From Turbatrix aceti (lineage: Eukaryota; Nematoda; Chromadorea; Rhabditida; Panagrolaimidae): a stretch of 64,000 nucleotides of DNA. The translations under genes were made by a program, and so were the position numbers. Positions 1-11,400 of this stretch are shown piece after piece (the stretch's first letter is position 1; the number at the start of each line of letters is the position of its first letter). The stretch spans positions 7,133,725 through 7,197,724 of the forward strand of contig OZ017769.1 of assembly GCA_963969345.1 (NCBI GenBank), in the 5' to 3' direction. The notes below the pieces were generated by a model. It was not told the origin of the DNA, made no database searches, and saw only the letters and a program-made list of their open reading frames with translations.

Positions 1-312
1 AGATTTGAAAGCAGACGGAGGGGATGAATAAGTTAGACACAAAAGAAGAAGCGCACGTCGGGGACGGGAAGTGAATGATCGGGGGTGGGGGAGCATGTGG
101 ATGATGAAGGGCGGCTGCTGGAGGTTGTTCGTAAAAATTGATCGTCTTATCAGGGATGCCAACGGTACCATTTGATGAATGTCGAGAGGGGTGAAAAAAG
201 CACGCGGACGAAGAGGCTGGCCAGGGGTGGGTTATCTTACATGCCGTACAAGAAATATATACGCAGCAATCGGGGAGAAACCTTCCCGTCAGAAATCAAG
301 GCTGGGTCTGGC
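1..312. other. 3' flank of the Rab5 gene; no gene seen
   Basis: This stretch lies downstream of the Rab5 stop codon, which is on the minus strand, and probably holds its 3' UTR and the spacer to the next gene. No open frame with splice signals or recognisable protein was seen on either strand. No clear minus-strand AATAAA was found. Confidence 0.5.
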
Positions 313-1893
313 TTAGTTGCAGCATTTGCGTTGTCCCTGAGGTGCTTCTTCTGCGATATTCACCCCACCATGGCCGCGACCTGCAGGGCCGCCACCTGAC
401 TCACTGCGTGGAAGTTTTTTGGCTAAAATAATTTTTACTAGTCCACAGTTCAGAGCAAATTTCCAGCCCCAGAACTCACCGATGGCCAGAAAAATGTCGT
501 TTACGTTCATCGAAGACTTGGCAGACGTCTCCATGAAGAGAAGTCCATTTTCCTCGGCGTAGGCCTGGGCTTCTTCGTAGTCGACTAACCGTTTAGACGC
601 CAAATCCGCTTTGTTGCCGGCGAGAGCGATGACAATCGAAGGCGCTGCTTGCCTTTGGAGTTCCTTGACCCAATTTTTGGCCTTGGAAAATGAATCCTGC
701 AAAAAAAAAATAATTCATCGAGCTAAAACGAAATAATTACGATCCATGAGCAAAAACCACGTCAGACAATCTCAATTGGTCTCCGGCGAGTAAACAACCT
801 CCTGCGCATAAACAAAAGCGCCCCGAGCCTCATTTCGCATTCGAATTCGCGATCTGCCCCCGATGATGACGAGCACAATAAACAGATCCTAGTTGTTGTA
901 AAATGTAACCCAAACCCGCTTCGATAAAAAAACTGTCGTGACGTGACCACTTTTCGGTTTTCACGCACCAGTCGTGACATTGAAACCCTCCTTCATTGTT
1001 GGACAGCGGACAGGACAACCAGTGACTTGGCAAGCAAACAGCCAGTTTGTTAACAGGATGCTTGCTGGTCTAGTCCCTGTTCCGTAAACGAGTCCGTCCA
1101 CCGCCAGAAGACAGGAGGAACGAGCAAATATGACACGACGCGCACGCATTTATGTACTCACCTGATTCGTAATGTCGTACACAACAATGGCGGCTTGAGC
1201 ACCACGGTAGTACATCGGTGCAAGTGAGTGATATCTGAAATGTACACGCCGAGCATGACTTGTTTTCTGGATCAATAAAAAACGGTAAACGCAGCAAAAC
1301 TGGCTTCTGAGCCGAATTATTGTAAACCACCAAAAAAAGTGCCTACCGTTCTTGTCCGGCGGTATCCCAGATTTCGAATTTCACAGTGGTGTCATCCAGA
1401 CACAAAGTCTGTGTCAAGAAGGCCGCACCGATCGTTGACTCCTGATACTCATGAAATTGACCCTTAACGAAGCGAAGCACAAGTGACGACTTTCCTGCAA
1501 ATATGCAATACGCGTTATCGATTGCTGTCCTTTTTTTCCCGCTTGATCACTGATTTTCATGCACCTCAATATAAAATTCGAAATAAGCGTGCACCGGTAA
1601 GTGCGCCTTGCACCTGCACCCTCCTTCACCTAGGTAACGAAATATAAGCATACTTAGGATGGCACAACCCGCATGCCTCGCATCGCAAGCGGATATACAA
1701 ACCTTCGCAGCCAAAGCAAAGCAGCTTAGCATATAAAAAAAACACAGAAAAAAAACAGCATGCAAGGGAAATTTTGTCAAAAAGCGTGCGAAAACTCACC
1801 AACAGCACTTTCGCCGAGCAGAACGAGTTTGAACTGGCAAGTCTTGTTCTGGCCGCCTCCGTTACCGGTGCGTGGTGCCGTACGCGTAGCCAT
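313..1893 (-). CDS. rab-5: Small GTPase Rab5
   Basis: Early-endosome Rab GTPase that controls endocytic vesicle tethering and fusion through effectors such as EEA1-type tethers. Five exons are read on the minus strand: 1893-1800, 1494-1347, 1234-1162, 696-480 and 422-313. They join in frame to 213 residues, the usual Rab5 length. Visible motifs are the P-loop GESAVGKSS split by intron 1, the Rab5-type switch I STIGAAF, switch [21 protein letters not shown], the base-binding motifs GNKAD and ETSAK, and a C-terminal CCN for double geranylgeranylation. The start ATG at 1893 follows a CAG-type acceptor in the 5' UTR, so a non-coding upstream exon or a trans-splice site is likely. The gene is divergent from the NMNAT gene. 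Family and subfamily are clear from the switch sequences. Confidence 0.97.
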
Positions 1894-2653
1894 CTTGGGT
1901 TCGAAGGGGGCTGCAACCTCAAAAGTATCAAAAAAACGTTAGTCATAGTGGTATGACACGTGAACAGATCAATCGTGACCAGACAGCCAGCAGCGACGCC
2001 CGTTGTCGAGGGGAAATCACATATGGATGGATCTACTCATCCCGACACGACTGATACGCAAAAAAAAAGACAGAACACAGTGTGGTATGATGACGACGGG
2101 CTATCCATAAAATCGAGACCGTTTACGTTGACACAATTGATTAGGAATACCCAGACTTTTCATGTCTTGTAGGAAGTTGTTTCGTGTTTATTTCATGAGT
2201 GGTAAACACAAAACACTGAATCAAAAGCCCAGCGAATTCTGAACATTCCAACAAATAGAAAAATTCAACGACACGACAACGACGACGACGCGGGGTTCGT
2301 TGTAGAAAACAACGCTGCAGACGCGTGACGAAAGACCACGGCTGTGCGCGCACTGTGCGTATCTTGCCCACAGCGATGAGTTCCCAAAGGAGAACGTGTT
2401 TATACGAGGGTGCCGTGCGTCCGGTCGATTAACGCGCGTGCGCGTCTTCTGAGCTAAAGCTTCCACCCGAGAACCCCTGTGAGCTCATTTTCGGATTTAC
2501 TGACGGCTGTCGGATTTTTCCAAGCGTCCCACATGCATACAATCTCTTCCGCTTCACCTGGCGTGATTCCCTGCTGTTTTGCCCGGTCTATAGTCAGTCA
2601 GCGCGCTGCAGGCCACTATTCGGCAGTCACACAGCTCTTGGCGGACTGTTCGC
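1894..2653. promoter_or_regulatory. Divergent spacer between Rab5 and NMNAT
   Basis: This 760 bp spacer separates two outward-facing housekeeping genes, so both promoters should lie here. A pyrimidine tract and CAG immediately upstream of the Rab5 ATG look like a splice acceptor in its 5' leader. No clear TATA box or other motif was recognised. Confidence 0.4.
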
Positions 2654-3499
2654 ATGGTTGCGGGTAACATTGCTCTCCTGGCATGTGGTTCGTTCAATCC
2701 GCCGACCATCGCTCATCTCCGGATGATGGAGTGCGCGAGAGATTTTCTTGAGCGCAAGCGACAGGCCACCGTCGTCCAGGGCATCATGTCTCCGGTAGGC
2801 GATCAGTTCGCCAAGCCAGGGCTCATCGCCGCGAGCCATCGCCTGGGCATGCTCCGCGCGGCGACGGCCGACGCTCCATGGATCCAAATCGACGACTGGG
2901 AAAGCAGTCAGGCCACGTGGTCCAGGACGCTTTCCGTGCTCAAACACCACAGGGATGCAGTTCGCGAGAAGCTCGGCGACGACACGATGCGCCTCATGCT
3001 GGTATGCGGTGGTGACCTAATCGACTCGTTCAAGCGCATTCTACCGGATGGTGAGTCACTTTGCCTAAATAGCAACTCTATCGTAACACACGTTTCGGGA
3101 GTGCACGTTTTGCATCCATTACGAAAGTTACCGTAACCGGAGTAACTTTGAACTTTGGTCATTTATTTCGTCCTGAGACCCATTTTATTTTATTTTATTG
3201 TTTTTTTTTCAGGACGCAATCTCTGGGAGCCAGCGGATGTCACAGCCATCATCCGTGATTTTGGACTCGTCATAATTGACAGGGAGGGGGCGACGCCGGA
3301 AAAGACGCTTGCCACGGTAGCCGGAGCCGACAAGTACCCTGACAACATCGTCGTAGTCAGGGACGACTCATTCCCGAACGGCGTTAGCAGCACCCGGTTG
3401 CGTGCCGCCCTCGCCGCTGGAGCTTCCATCCGGTACACCACTCACGATGGCGTTGTGGCGTATATCAAGCAACACGGCCTCTACCAGAAGAGCACCTGA
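2654..3499 (+). CDS. nmat-2: Nicotinamide mononucleotide adenylyltransferase (NMNAT)
   Basis: Catalyses ATP + NMN to NAD plus pyrophosphate, the last step shared by the NAD salvage and de novo routes. Two exons, 2654-3050 and 3213-3499, join within a glycine codon and encode 227 residues. The nucleotidyltransferase signature GSFNPPTIAHLR sits near residue 12 and carries the family GxFxPxT..H motif. The substrate-pocket region CGGDLIDSF comes before the intron. After it come NLWEPADV and the late ISSTK-type motif, here VSSTRLRAAL, followed by SIRY and a conserved C-terminal helix. The length matches short NMNAT1/3-type enzymes; no membrane anchor insert is seen. The symbol is only a suggestion, because nematode paralogues cannot be separated by eye. 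A poly(A) signal lies about 105 bp past the stop. Confidence 0.95.
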
Positions 3500-3603
3500 C
3501 CCTGAGCCGCAACCTTTCCACATCTGCTACCTTCAAAGATTAGTCATTAGCCTTAGTTTTGCACCACACAACTTATCGATCAAGAGCTGCTGATTTTAAT
3601 TGC

Positions 3604-3609
3604 AATAAA
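3604..3609 (+). terminator. Poly(A) signal AATAAA of the NMNAT gene
   Basis: A canonical AATAAA lies 105 bp downstream of the NMNAT stop codon on the same strand, at a distance typical of a compact 3' UTR. Confidence 0.7.
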
Positions 3610-5423
3610 GAGTCAATCTAAAAGTCGTTTTGGGAGTTGGTAAAGTCGTTTCGGGACCCTCGCCCTCGGTCGGTGGTCTTGCCACTCCTATTTTTTTCTG
3701 TACAATTCTGCGCCCTGACTTCCCAGCCCCTTCGGCCATCTCGTACCCGGCACCATGGATGCAAATTAGATATGCCGAGATTAACGCCACGGCAATTCGT
3801 ACACACAAAAAAACCCCTAAGGGGCGTGGCGGGAATTCTATTGTGTTAAGCAACACTGTTAATTAAGTTTTGTCATCCCAACACGTCTCTCAATTACGGT
3901 TCAGTTGCCACAATACGCGTAGGAACACAGAACAGATAGATATATATGTTTTGCCCTCCGAAGCTGCGAGCCTTTTTCAACCGCAACCAACTTTTTTTTC
4001 TGTTTGACGCCGACGTCAGTTTTGGCGGGCTTTTGCGCATTCATTTTTTTCGGTACGCGCATTTTTCTTTTTGCTGTTTTTTGTCCCGCTTTGGTCTGAT
4101 TTTTATTATTATGGAGCTTTTCTAGATAATCTGAGACAGCCAAAGCTTCTGTATAGCGCAAACAGAGGGGAAAGGTTTAACTCGAGTTCATCTCGGGAGA
4201 GCGCATCCCAGATGGTGGTGATTTTTGCTTTTTGAAGGTTTCTCTGTTTTCTTCGGTTTAAAATGCTTCAAAACTGACCTTTGTCGAGTAGCGTGTTTTG
4301 CGTGGATCCGAAGCGTGTATCCATCCACTCGAGTGGTTACTGAACCGGCTGACAATCAGTCAATTAGCCGACGCGACTTTTGCTTTTTGTTGATTGAGTC
4401 GCCGCAGAGTGGGACTGGCGGATGTAGGCTCTCACTGTACTCCAGCCAGTTTCTTTCATTTTTTCTTTCTTTTGTTACTTCAAGTCGCAAAAAATAATGC
4501 ATTTCAGTCGTTTTTTTTGACTTTATGTGTTTTACAGCGATTGATTTATGGTCTTCGACGACGCGAGTCTTTTGAAACGATTTTCGCTGATTTTCTAGGC
4601 CCGCGCTGATTACGACCAGTCAAGACTGAGGATAACGTCACCGCTACGACCCCTCTCGACGTTTTTGTGCTCGAGGTGTTTCGTTCAGCGCTTGTTGCAA
4701 TTTAGCACTCGATCGTTCTTTCGATTGTTCAGGACTCGAAATAACAGCGAAATACCGCGTCGGAAGAAGTGCGTTGGGCCGGGCGATGACTGTTTGCTTT
4801 GATTTTCTTGGAGCCTTTCCTTGCACGCTGCTGCTGCCTCCAATCGGACGTGTTGTGTTTTTTTTTGTTCCGTTGTCGATGTGGTGTTATTAATCGACGC
4901 TTCTGCCGTTGTTTTGCCCCATTCCTGCGGGATCGTTATGAAAGCGATCGAGGCGTTTGAATTTGTTTAAAAAAAAAAAGAATAACCGCAAACCGCGGTC
5001 AACGCATTTTGGGGGGCCCTGTTGTCGCGGAGGAGTGCGAAAAGTGTCCCTGGGGGAACTGAACTGTCTACAAATGTGTGATCGTTCCCCTCCCCTCGTT
5101 TTTACGGTTTTTGCGCTCACTCCTCGCCCTGCTGAACCACATTGAACACCGAACATCGTCGATGACTGCTTGGCTTTCATGCGCGTTAGCTGGGGTCGTC
5201 GTCGTTGCAACCAACTCGCGAACGATCGACGACGACGGGGACGATCGATTGTCGCTCGTTTACTCGCCTTACTCTATGGATTGATTTTTAATTGACTTTT
5301 TTATGTGTCCTCGCTCGTTTTTAGGAGGTGCAGTGGCCCACGTGGTTGCAGCAGAAGCACTCTCTTTTTTTCTCACCGGCCTGTCTGCACTGATTTCGTG
5401 CTCTGCACTTTTGCAGACCCGAT
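3610..5423. other. Spacer upstream of the PHACTR gene, with probable 5' UTR exon end
   Basis: No coding exon was recognised. The last part probably contains the PHACTR 5' leader, because a T-rich tract ending in TTGCAG at 5411-5416 precedes the start ATG by a few bases and looks like a splice acceptor. The rest is AT-rich with homopolymer T runs. Several open frames exist but show neither splice-site pairs nor familiar motifs. Confidence 0.4.
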
Positions 5424-8400
5424 ATGAGCTCTACACAGGTCGAGAACGGCGTCGAACCGGCTCCTGTGGCCGAGGATGCGAAGAATTCCGAAGCGGACCG
5501 AGCCAGTCCTATTCCCGACCCTGCCAAGGACCAGGAGAAGGAAAAGGACCCCAGCAACGCAGGTCAGTTGATTTTACCTTTTTTTTGCTCGGGGGTCTGT
5601 TTTGTGTTTTAAACGCATTACTCATTGTTTTTTTTGTTTTTCTTCGCGCCTGCGTTCTTCTTTGGAAGAAGATGGAATAATTGGATCCGTGCCGCCACTC
5701 ACTTTTTTGGATTCGTACTACTGAGAATTCGGTGGACAGAGCCAGAGCGACACGTCTGTCACCGAGTGCCGCAGAGCGCAAAGACGACTTACGGTCAACT
5801 GGTCTATAATTTATGATAGCGCTCCTGGGAATTGAAGTGCCAGCGAGTTGATTGCTTTTTTCCGACTTCCTGTTGCTGCTCTCGAGACTTTCTTGGTTTG
5901 GGTGGTCGTTGCAGCGATTACCCGATATCGCTTATGTTTTTTTGGTGCCAGGCGACAACATTATTGGTTTTTAGCCTGCGTGGGGGATCGTAAAGGCGTG
6001 AAATGTTGTCTTTGACTTCCGCTTTTTTAAATGCTTTTTTTTAAATGTCGTGATTTCCGAGCACCCCGGCTTTTAATATTTCTTCGATAACGGTCCCCCT
6101 GTCTGTTTAGTCCGACATGAGTCTTCGAACACTCACATAAGCTAGGTGGGTGTTCGTTCTCGCAGAGCGCGTAATAAGTTGCGGAATAAGGATGGAAGCT
6201 AGTCTGCCTTCGGCGGCCTCTTTGGGTTACCCAACAATTTCGTCCGTTTCGCTGGCCTCCCGAATTATATAATGGATACATACGCGTATGCGAACGTGTC
6301 GCATCTGTTGTTTATTTTTCTCGAAACAGCATTTTATGCCTGCTCACCAGGCCAGGTTATACTAAAGAGTGGGGAGGCAGACGACGCATCGATGCGTAAC
6401 AATAATGCTTCGTCTGCCTGCTTTTATACTGTTTTGGGTCCCAGGTCATGTTTTTTTTGGATTTTTGATCCATGATCGCGTGGGGGCCATGTGACAGTGA
6501 AAGTGATCAATTTCACAGCTGATTACCGCTTAGGAGTACTGTGACATTCCAGGGTCTTTAAACAGTCATTTTTTTGCCTGCCGCTAGTCATGCGTGATGT
6601 TGGTGGCGATGGTGAAAGGTTGATTGGTGGTTGTGGTGTCGGACGGCCCACGTGCACACGTGTTGCGTTGTTGATTGCTTTTTTTTTCTTTTTTTTTCAT
6701 TGGCCCCGAAAATAAAAGAACCAAAACGAATACGGAGTCGTTCCTTGTTCGTTTTGGTTCTGCATACAACGTTGCTACGTAGGCTGCGTTACTAGGAACA
6801 GTGATTATCTGCCTGATTGAGGCGTGCTTATGAATATGGATGAGGCCAGGACGGTGTGCGTGGTCTTCGGCCTCAGACTCCCCCTTTCTCTTCTCAGGCC
6901 CTGGTAGCCATTTTCTGTTCCCTAGAGAATCCCAGGACCGACCCAGGAGTGATTGGGGTGGTGTTGTCACGGAATCCATTCATTCATAAGCGCCGTCATC
7001 CTACACCACCCCCACGGAGGAGCACACCAGTGGCTGGCTGGCCTCAGGCGCTCTCTCCCAGCCGTGTCGAATGTCAAGTGGACTCCGCGCGAAAACAGAC
7101 GAGTGCGGGTAGTGGCTTTCATCTGCGTGTTTGTTTTTAATTTGCTTTTTGAAAGCGAGCCGGTCTCGTGGATGTCTGTTTGTACTGCGCGGGCTTGAAG
7201 CACTCTCTGACCGACGAAAACGACGATGACGAAGAAGTGCTGTAACTGTTGCTACAGCCTGGCCACGTCGAACACGAACGAAGACGAGCGCGAGCTTGCA
7301 TGGAGAAGATACTATAGAAGTGCTCGGTTCGCTGGCGACGCTGAATGTGATGTTTTATAGGACAGGACATCTGCGACCGAGATAGATAGATCAATGCGCA
7401 GACCGGTGAGGCTCGGGAATATGTGTACGCAACTCGGTAGTCATCGCTGGTTTCACCGATAGATGATCCATCCCCTTTTTTTTTCTGGTGGTCATTTCAC
7501 CCATGTTTGGTCGTATCCTAGGGCTCACTGACCGACAGAGTACTGACCGACTTGTAAGATCCCCAGATTTATTTGTACTTCAGCGGTGATCGTTCGAATG
7601 CGCATGCTTCGCGTCTTTCTTTTTTTTTGGTCGGTCGGTTGCTGCAGATGGATTTACGTAATTCTGTGGAACACTTAGGAGATTTACGAATCCCCACGTG
7701 CGCGTGCACGAAGTTTTTGGTCTGGCTCGTTCACGGACATGATGCGCATCCTGTTTTGTATAATTCGTTGGGGGGGGGGGGGGCTTCACATCTTTGCGTG
7801 CTCAAAAAAAACGACGAGTAAGTATCGTAAAAAGAGCACTTGAGAGGCGTGCCGCGGTGCTACTCTTCTTTTTCTGCTGCCACCTGCCGCCAGGCCGAAC
7901 CAGATCTCTTCCCTCCGTGAAAACTTTCGTGCGAAATTTGTTATTATTATTTTTTCCATTTTCGGATTCGATTTGTTTGCTTTTTTTTTGCATTTTTTAT
8001 GGTTACTATAACCCCTAACCGGTTTTTGTGAAATGTTTTTGACCCTTTTCCCGCGTCTCTGGGGCATTATTTCGAAGCAAAGCAACAAAATAATTTTTGT
8101 TCCTTCTGCGAGCTTTTGTTTTGTTTCGATGAGAGAAGCGTGATTCATGGCACCGATTCGATTTGGCCCCCTGTGGAAGCTTCCGCAATTATTCACGCTC
8201 TTTTCCCACCAGGACCGGGAGTTGTTGTGCGAAACCCGCTGACGTCGAGCGAGCCGGCACTGAACCACGGCGCGATAGACGTCAGCGACACGGGCGATGA
8301 CAATGGGATAGCCTGCTGATTCCCCGCTCAGAGGGAATTAGTGTGGCCACAACCACATCGATGACGGATGACGGCCGGGCGCATAAACTTTTCTGGTGAT

Positions 8401-11400
8401 CACCGAGCACGTAGCAACGCAAAAGGCCGTCAAATAGTATTCCCTGTGTTGGTGCGGGTCTTGTCTACCGTATTTTTTTTTCTCTCTTTGAACGGCATGG
8501 ATTCGTGGCTAAGGGGTAAACTGGTGTTTTGTTGCCCTCCCCGAAGACAGATTGCCTTCTCGGCTCCTTCGTCCTCTAAAAACGGTGAGTCCTACGTGAC
8601 AGGGGTGGAAGCGGTGGTTTGCGTCACACGAAGGGCGAAATAGCGAAATTTGAGGAGTCTGGTTGGTGTTCAGAAGCAGACAGAAGGGGATATTTTTGGC
8701 AACGCAGATTTGGGGGAGCAAAAGCCATTTATGCGTGCGAGTTCCTGTTTTTTTTTGCTCCGTCGAATGAACGAACCAAGGAGTTGCGAGTGCTCGAGGC
8801 AAAGAAAGACGATAGAACGGCGCAGGCAGGAGGGCTCTCTCCGGGGACAAAGCCGAGATTTTCAACGCCCGTGCTTTGTTTTTTTTTGTTTTGTTAGTTT
8901 TTCAATTGGTTCTCGTTTTTTGTTGTTGTTACGTTGTTTTTCATCGTAAACCGACGCTGGTAACTTTTCCAGGGAATATTTTGGTATTTTTTTGTTGAAA
9001 ATGATCCCGGGATGAAATACGATGAGTTTAGGTTGCAAAAGGTTACTTTGCAGGTGAAAGGAACCTTTTGCGTAAGTAAGTATGATTATCGACAGTCAAG
9101 CGAGCTTTTGAGGGACAGATCGGCTTACGAGTCGGGGCAAAGAGGCAGAAGAGTCAGTTCTTTCTTTGTTGCGTGTACCCCTCGTCACGGTGTGTTGTGA
9201 GGTCGGTTGCTGGAGGCTGGAGGCTTTTGTTAAATATTTTGGTTGAAATCACATCACAAGGCGATAGCGCACAACTGGTTTCGTCCGGTGTTGGTTGATT
9301 CATTCGATGCACGTACGATGGCGGAAGGGAAGTGTAAAAACTTCTCGAAAGGGCAAGGTTTGAGGTGTGAGATTTCCGGCTAGCATTTCTGTCAACACCG
9401 CCGACGCCGAAGCTCTCGCCATGCCTTTAACATGAGTGAGTGGCTTGCTTGTCGTGATGTGATGTGATTACGCGCCGCCATGCTCCGACGAAGCTAATCA
9501 TGGCAGGGGGGCGCGTCGGCGCGTACCGGCTCGGCTGACAGCTATTTAGCGAGCTTGTCGATGCCAATAGTCACTCAGTCAGTCAGTCTTCGGCCGAGCG
9601 AACGAACGAACGCGTTCACGCTGACATGAGTGTTTTTTGCCACTTATATCAGAGTTCCGCTTTTTGGGGTCCGCTGTAGTCGAAATGTGACAATTGTTTT
9701 TTTTTCATAGTTGAAGCGAGGCGACTGATAACACGGCTATTGCTTGTACCTGATACACAATCAACAAAGTAAAGAAACTTTGTTGTTTTGAGTGATGACG
9801 ACATAAAAAAATATATATTTGAGTGACTGGCATTGGCACGCGGCACGCGCCAGATCCATCTAAATTCTTTGTTGCATATTTCACTTTTCTTCCTGGTCCG
9901 GCGCAGTAGTTTCATCGGCGTTGATCGAGTTGCTGACATGATAGAGACTGCCGCGGAATGCTTACTCGCATTCCACGGAGATCAATCAAAAGTCACTTCC
10001 GCCGGGCAGGTGTGTTGTTAATCCCGGCGCTGGCTGCAGCTAGCTTGTTGTAAAGCACGTAGGGGCTTGTAGTGGTGGACAGAGGCTCGAGCCTGTTCAA
10101 CGGTCAATTATCGCTCGAAGTTTATTACGGAGGGATCAAATATATTCCAGATGGGCTTCTGGAGGCCATAAGCTTGCTTTTACGTCTCTTTTATTGAAAG
10201 CCGTTTTTCTTTATTATTTTTCATGCCGGCCTTTTGGTTTGTTGTTTTCACTCGGGTGCACGAGGTTCTTCGGCATTATTGCTGCCCATCTGGTCAATTG
10301 GAAAGTTTACGCTGCGATTTATCGGTGATACTTTCACCTTTTTTTTTTGATTTTTGCTCTCATGTCAGGCGTTGTCTGAGGAATCTGGAATTTTCTGGGT
10401 CATACCAAAAATTGAACGCGAACGGGAGCGGCGAGGGAGCAGTCAGGGGGCAGCTGGAGGCTGCAGGCTGAGTGACCAGTGGTCATCAGTGCTCGGCTAA
10501 CCTGTGAACCGGCTGGCAGACGAGGAGGGGAGGGAGGCAAGACATGCGTCTAGGTGCGGCAGTCATTGTCAGTCATTCGTTCGCGTTGGTTCAGTTCAAG
10601 CAAGCAACCGGCTGCGATAAACAGACCCAAACGGCACACACAACACACACCTGTTGTCGAAACAAACGACAAGACAACATTTGAGTTTTGCTGGATGGAA
10701 CAAGTCGTTAAATCATTTACCTCATAAAATTGCGCTGACTGAGGAGGCATCGATGTCTTTTATCGGATAATTGCTGTCGTGCAATTTTTTGTACGTGGAT
10801 GTTCTTCGCATCTTTGAAATTCCTTCGTTTTTCGTTTTATCACCTGTGGGGCTTGGGAATCATTTTATGTGCTTTTAAAACTCGGATATTGACTGTGCAA
10901 CGTTTTTAGACGTCGTCGCGGCCGGAGTCGACGAGCAATGTTCATCGACTACCGCCTCTGAAGATCCTCAACAACGTGCCGAAGAACAAGTACAAGAACA
11001 GGTACCGGAACAGCCATCATCTGACCTTCCAAGCCAGGAGGATAACGAAATGGTCGGACGCCATCTGAGGGTGGCCAATTCGCCCCGCGGAGTGCCGCTC
11101 TCCACGACGACGCTCGGGGCGGCAGCGTGCAGCTCGAGTCGTTCGTCGACCAGCGTCGGCAGCCGGAGATCGAGATCTCCGAGGCAGCAGCGGGGCGGAC
11201 GGCATTTTGCGTCGTCCCTGAAAAACAGCAAGTTCTGGCTTCGGATTCTCAAGCCCTGGAAGTGGAAGAGGTCCAGCAAGAAACCCAAGTTGACGTGAGT
11301 TGAAAAAATGTTACTTTGAATGTAAAATACGCGTTTTTGTGTTTTAGTCGCTCGGATTCGGATCACAGTCGTCGCAGCAACCTGATGCCCGTTCCGATTT

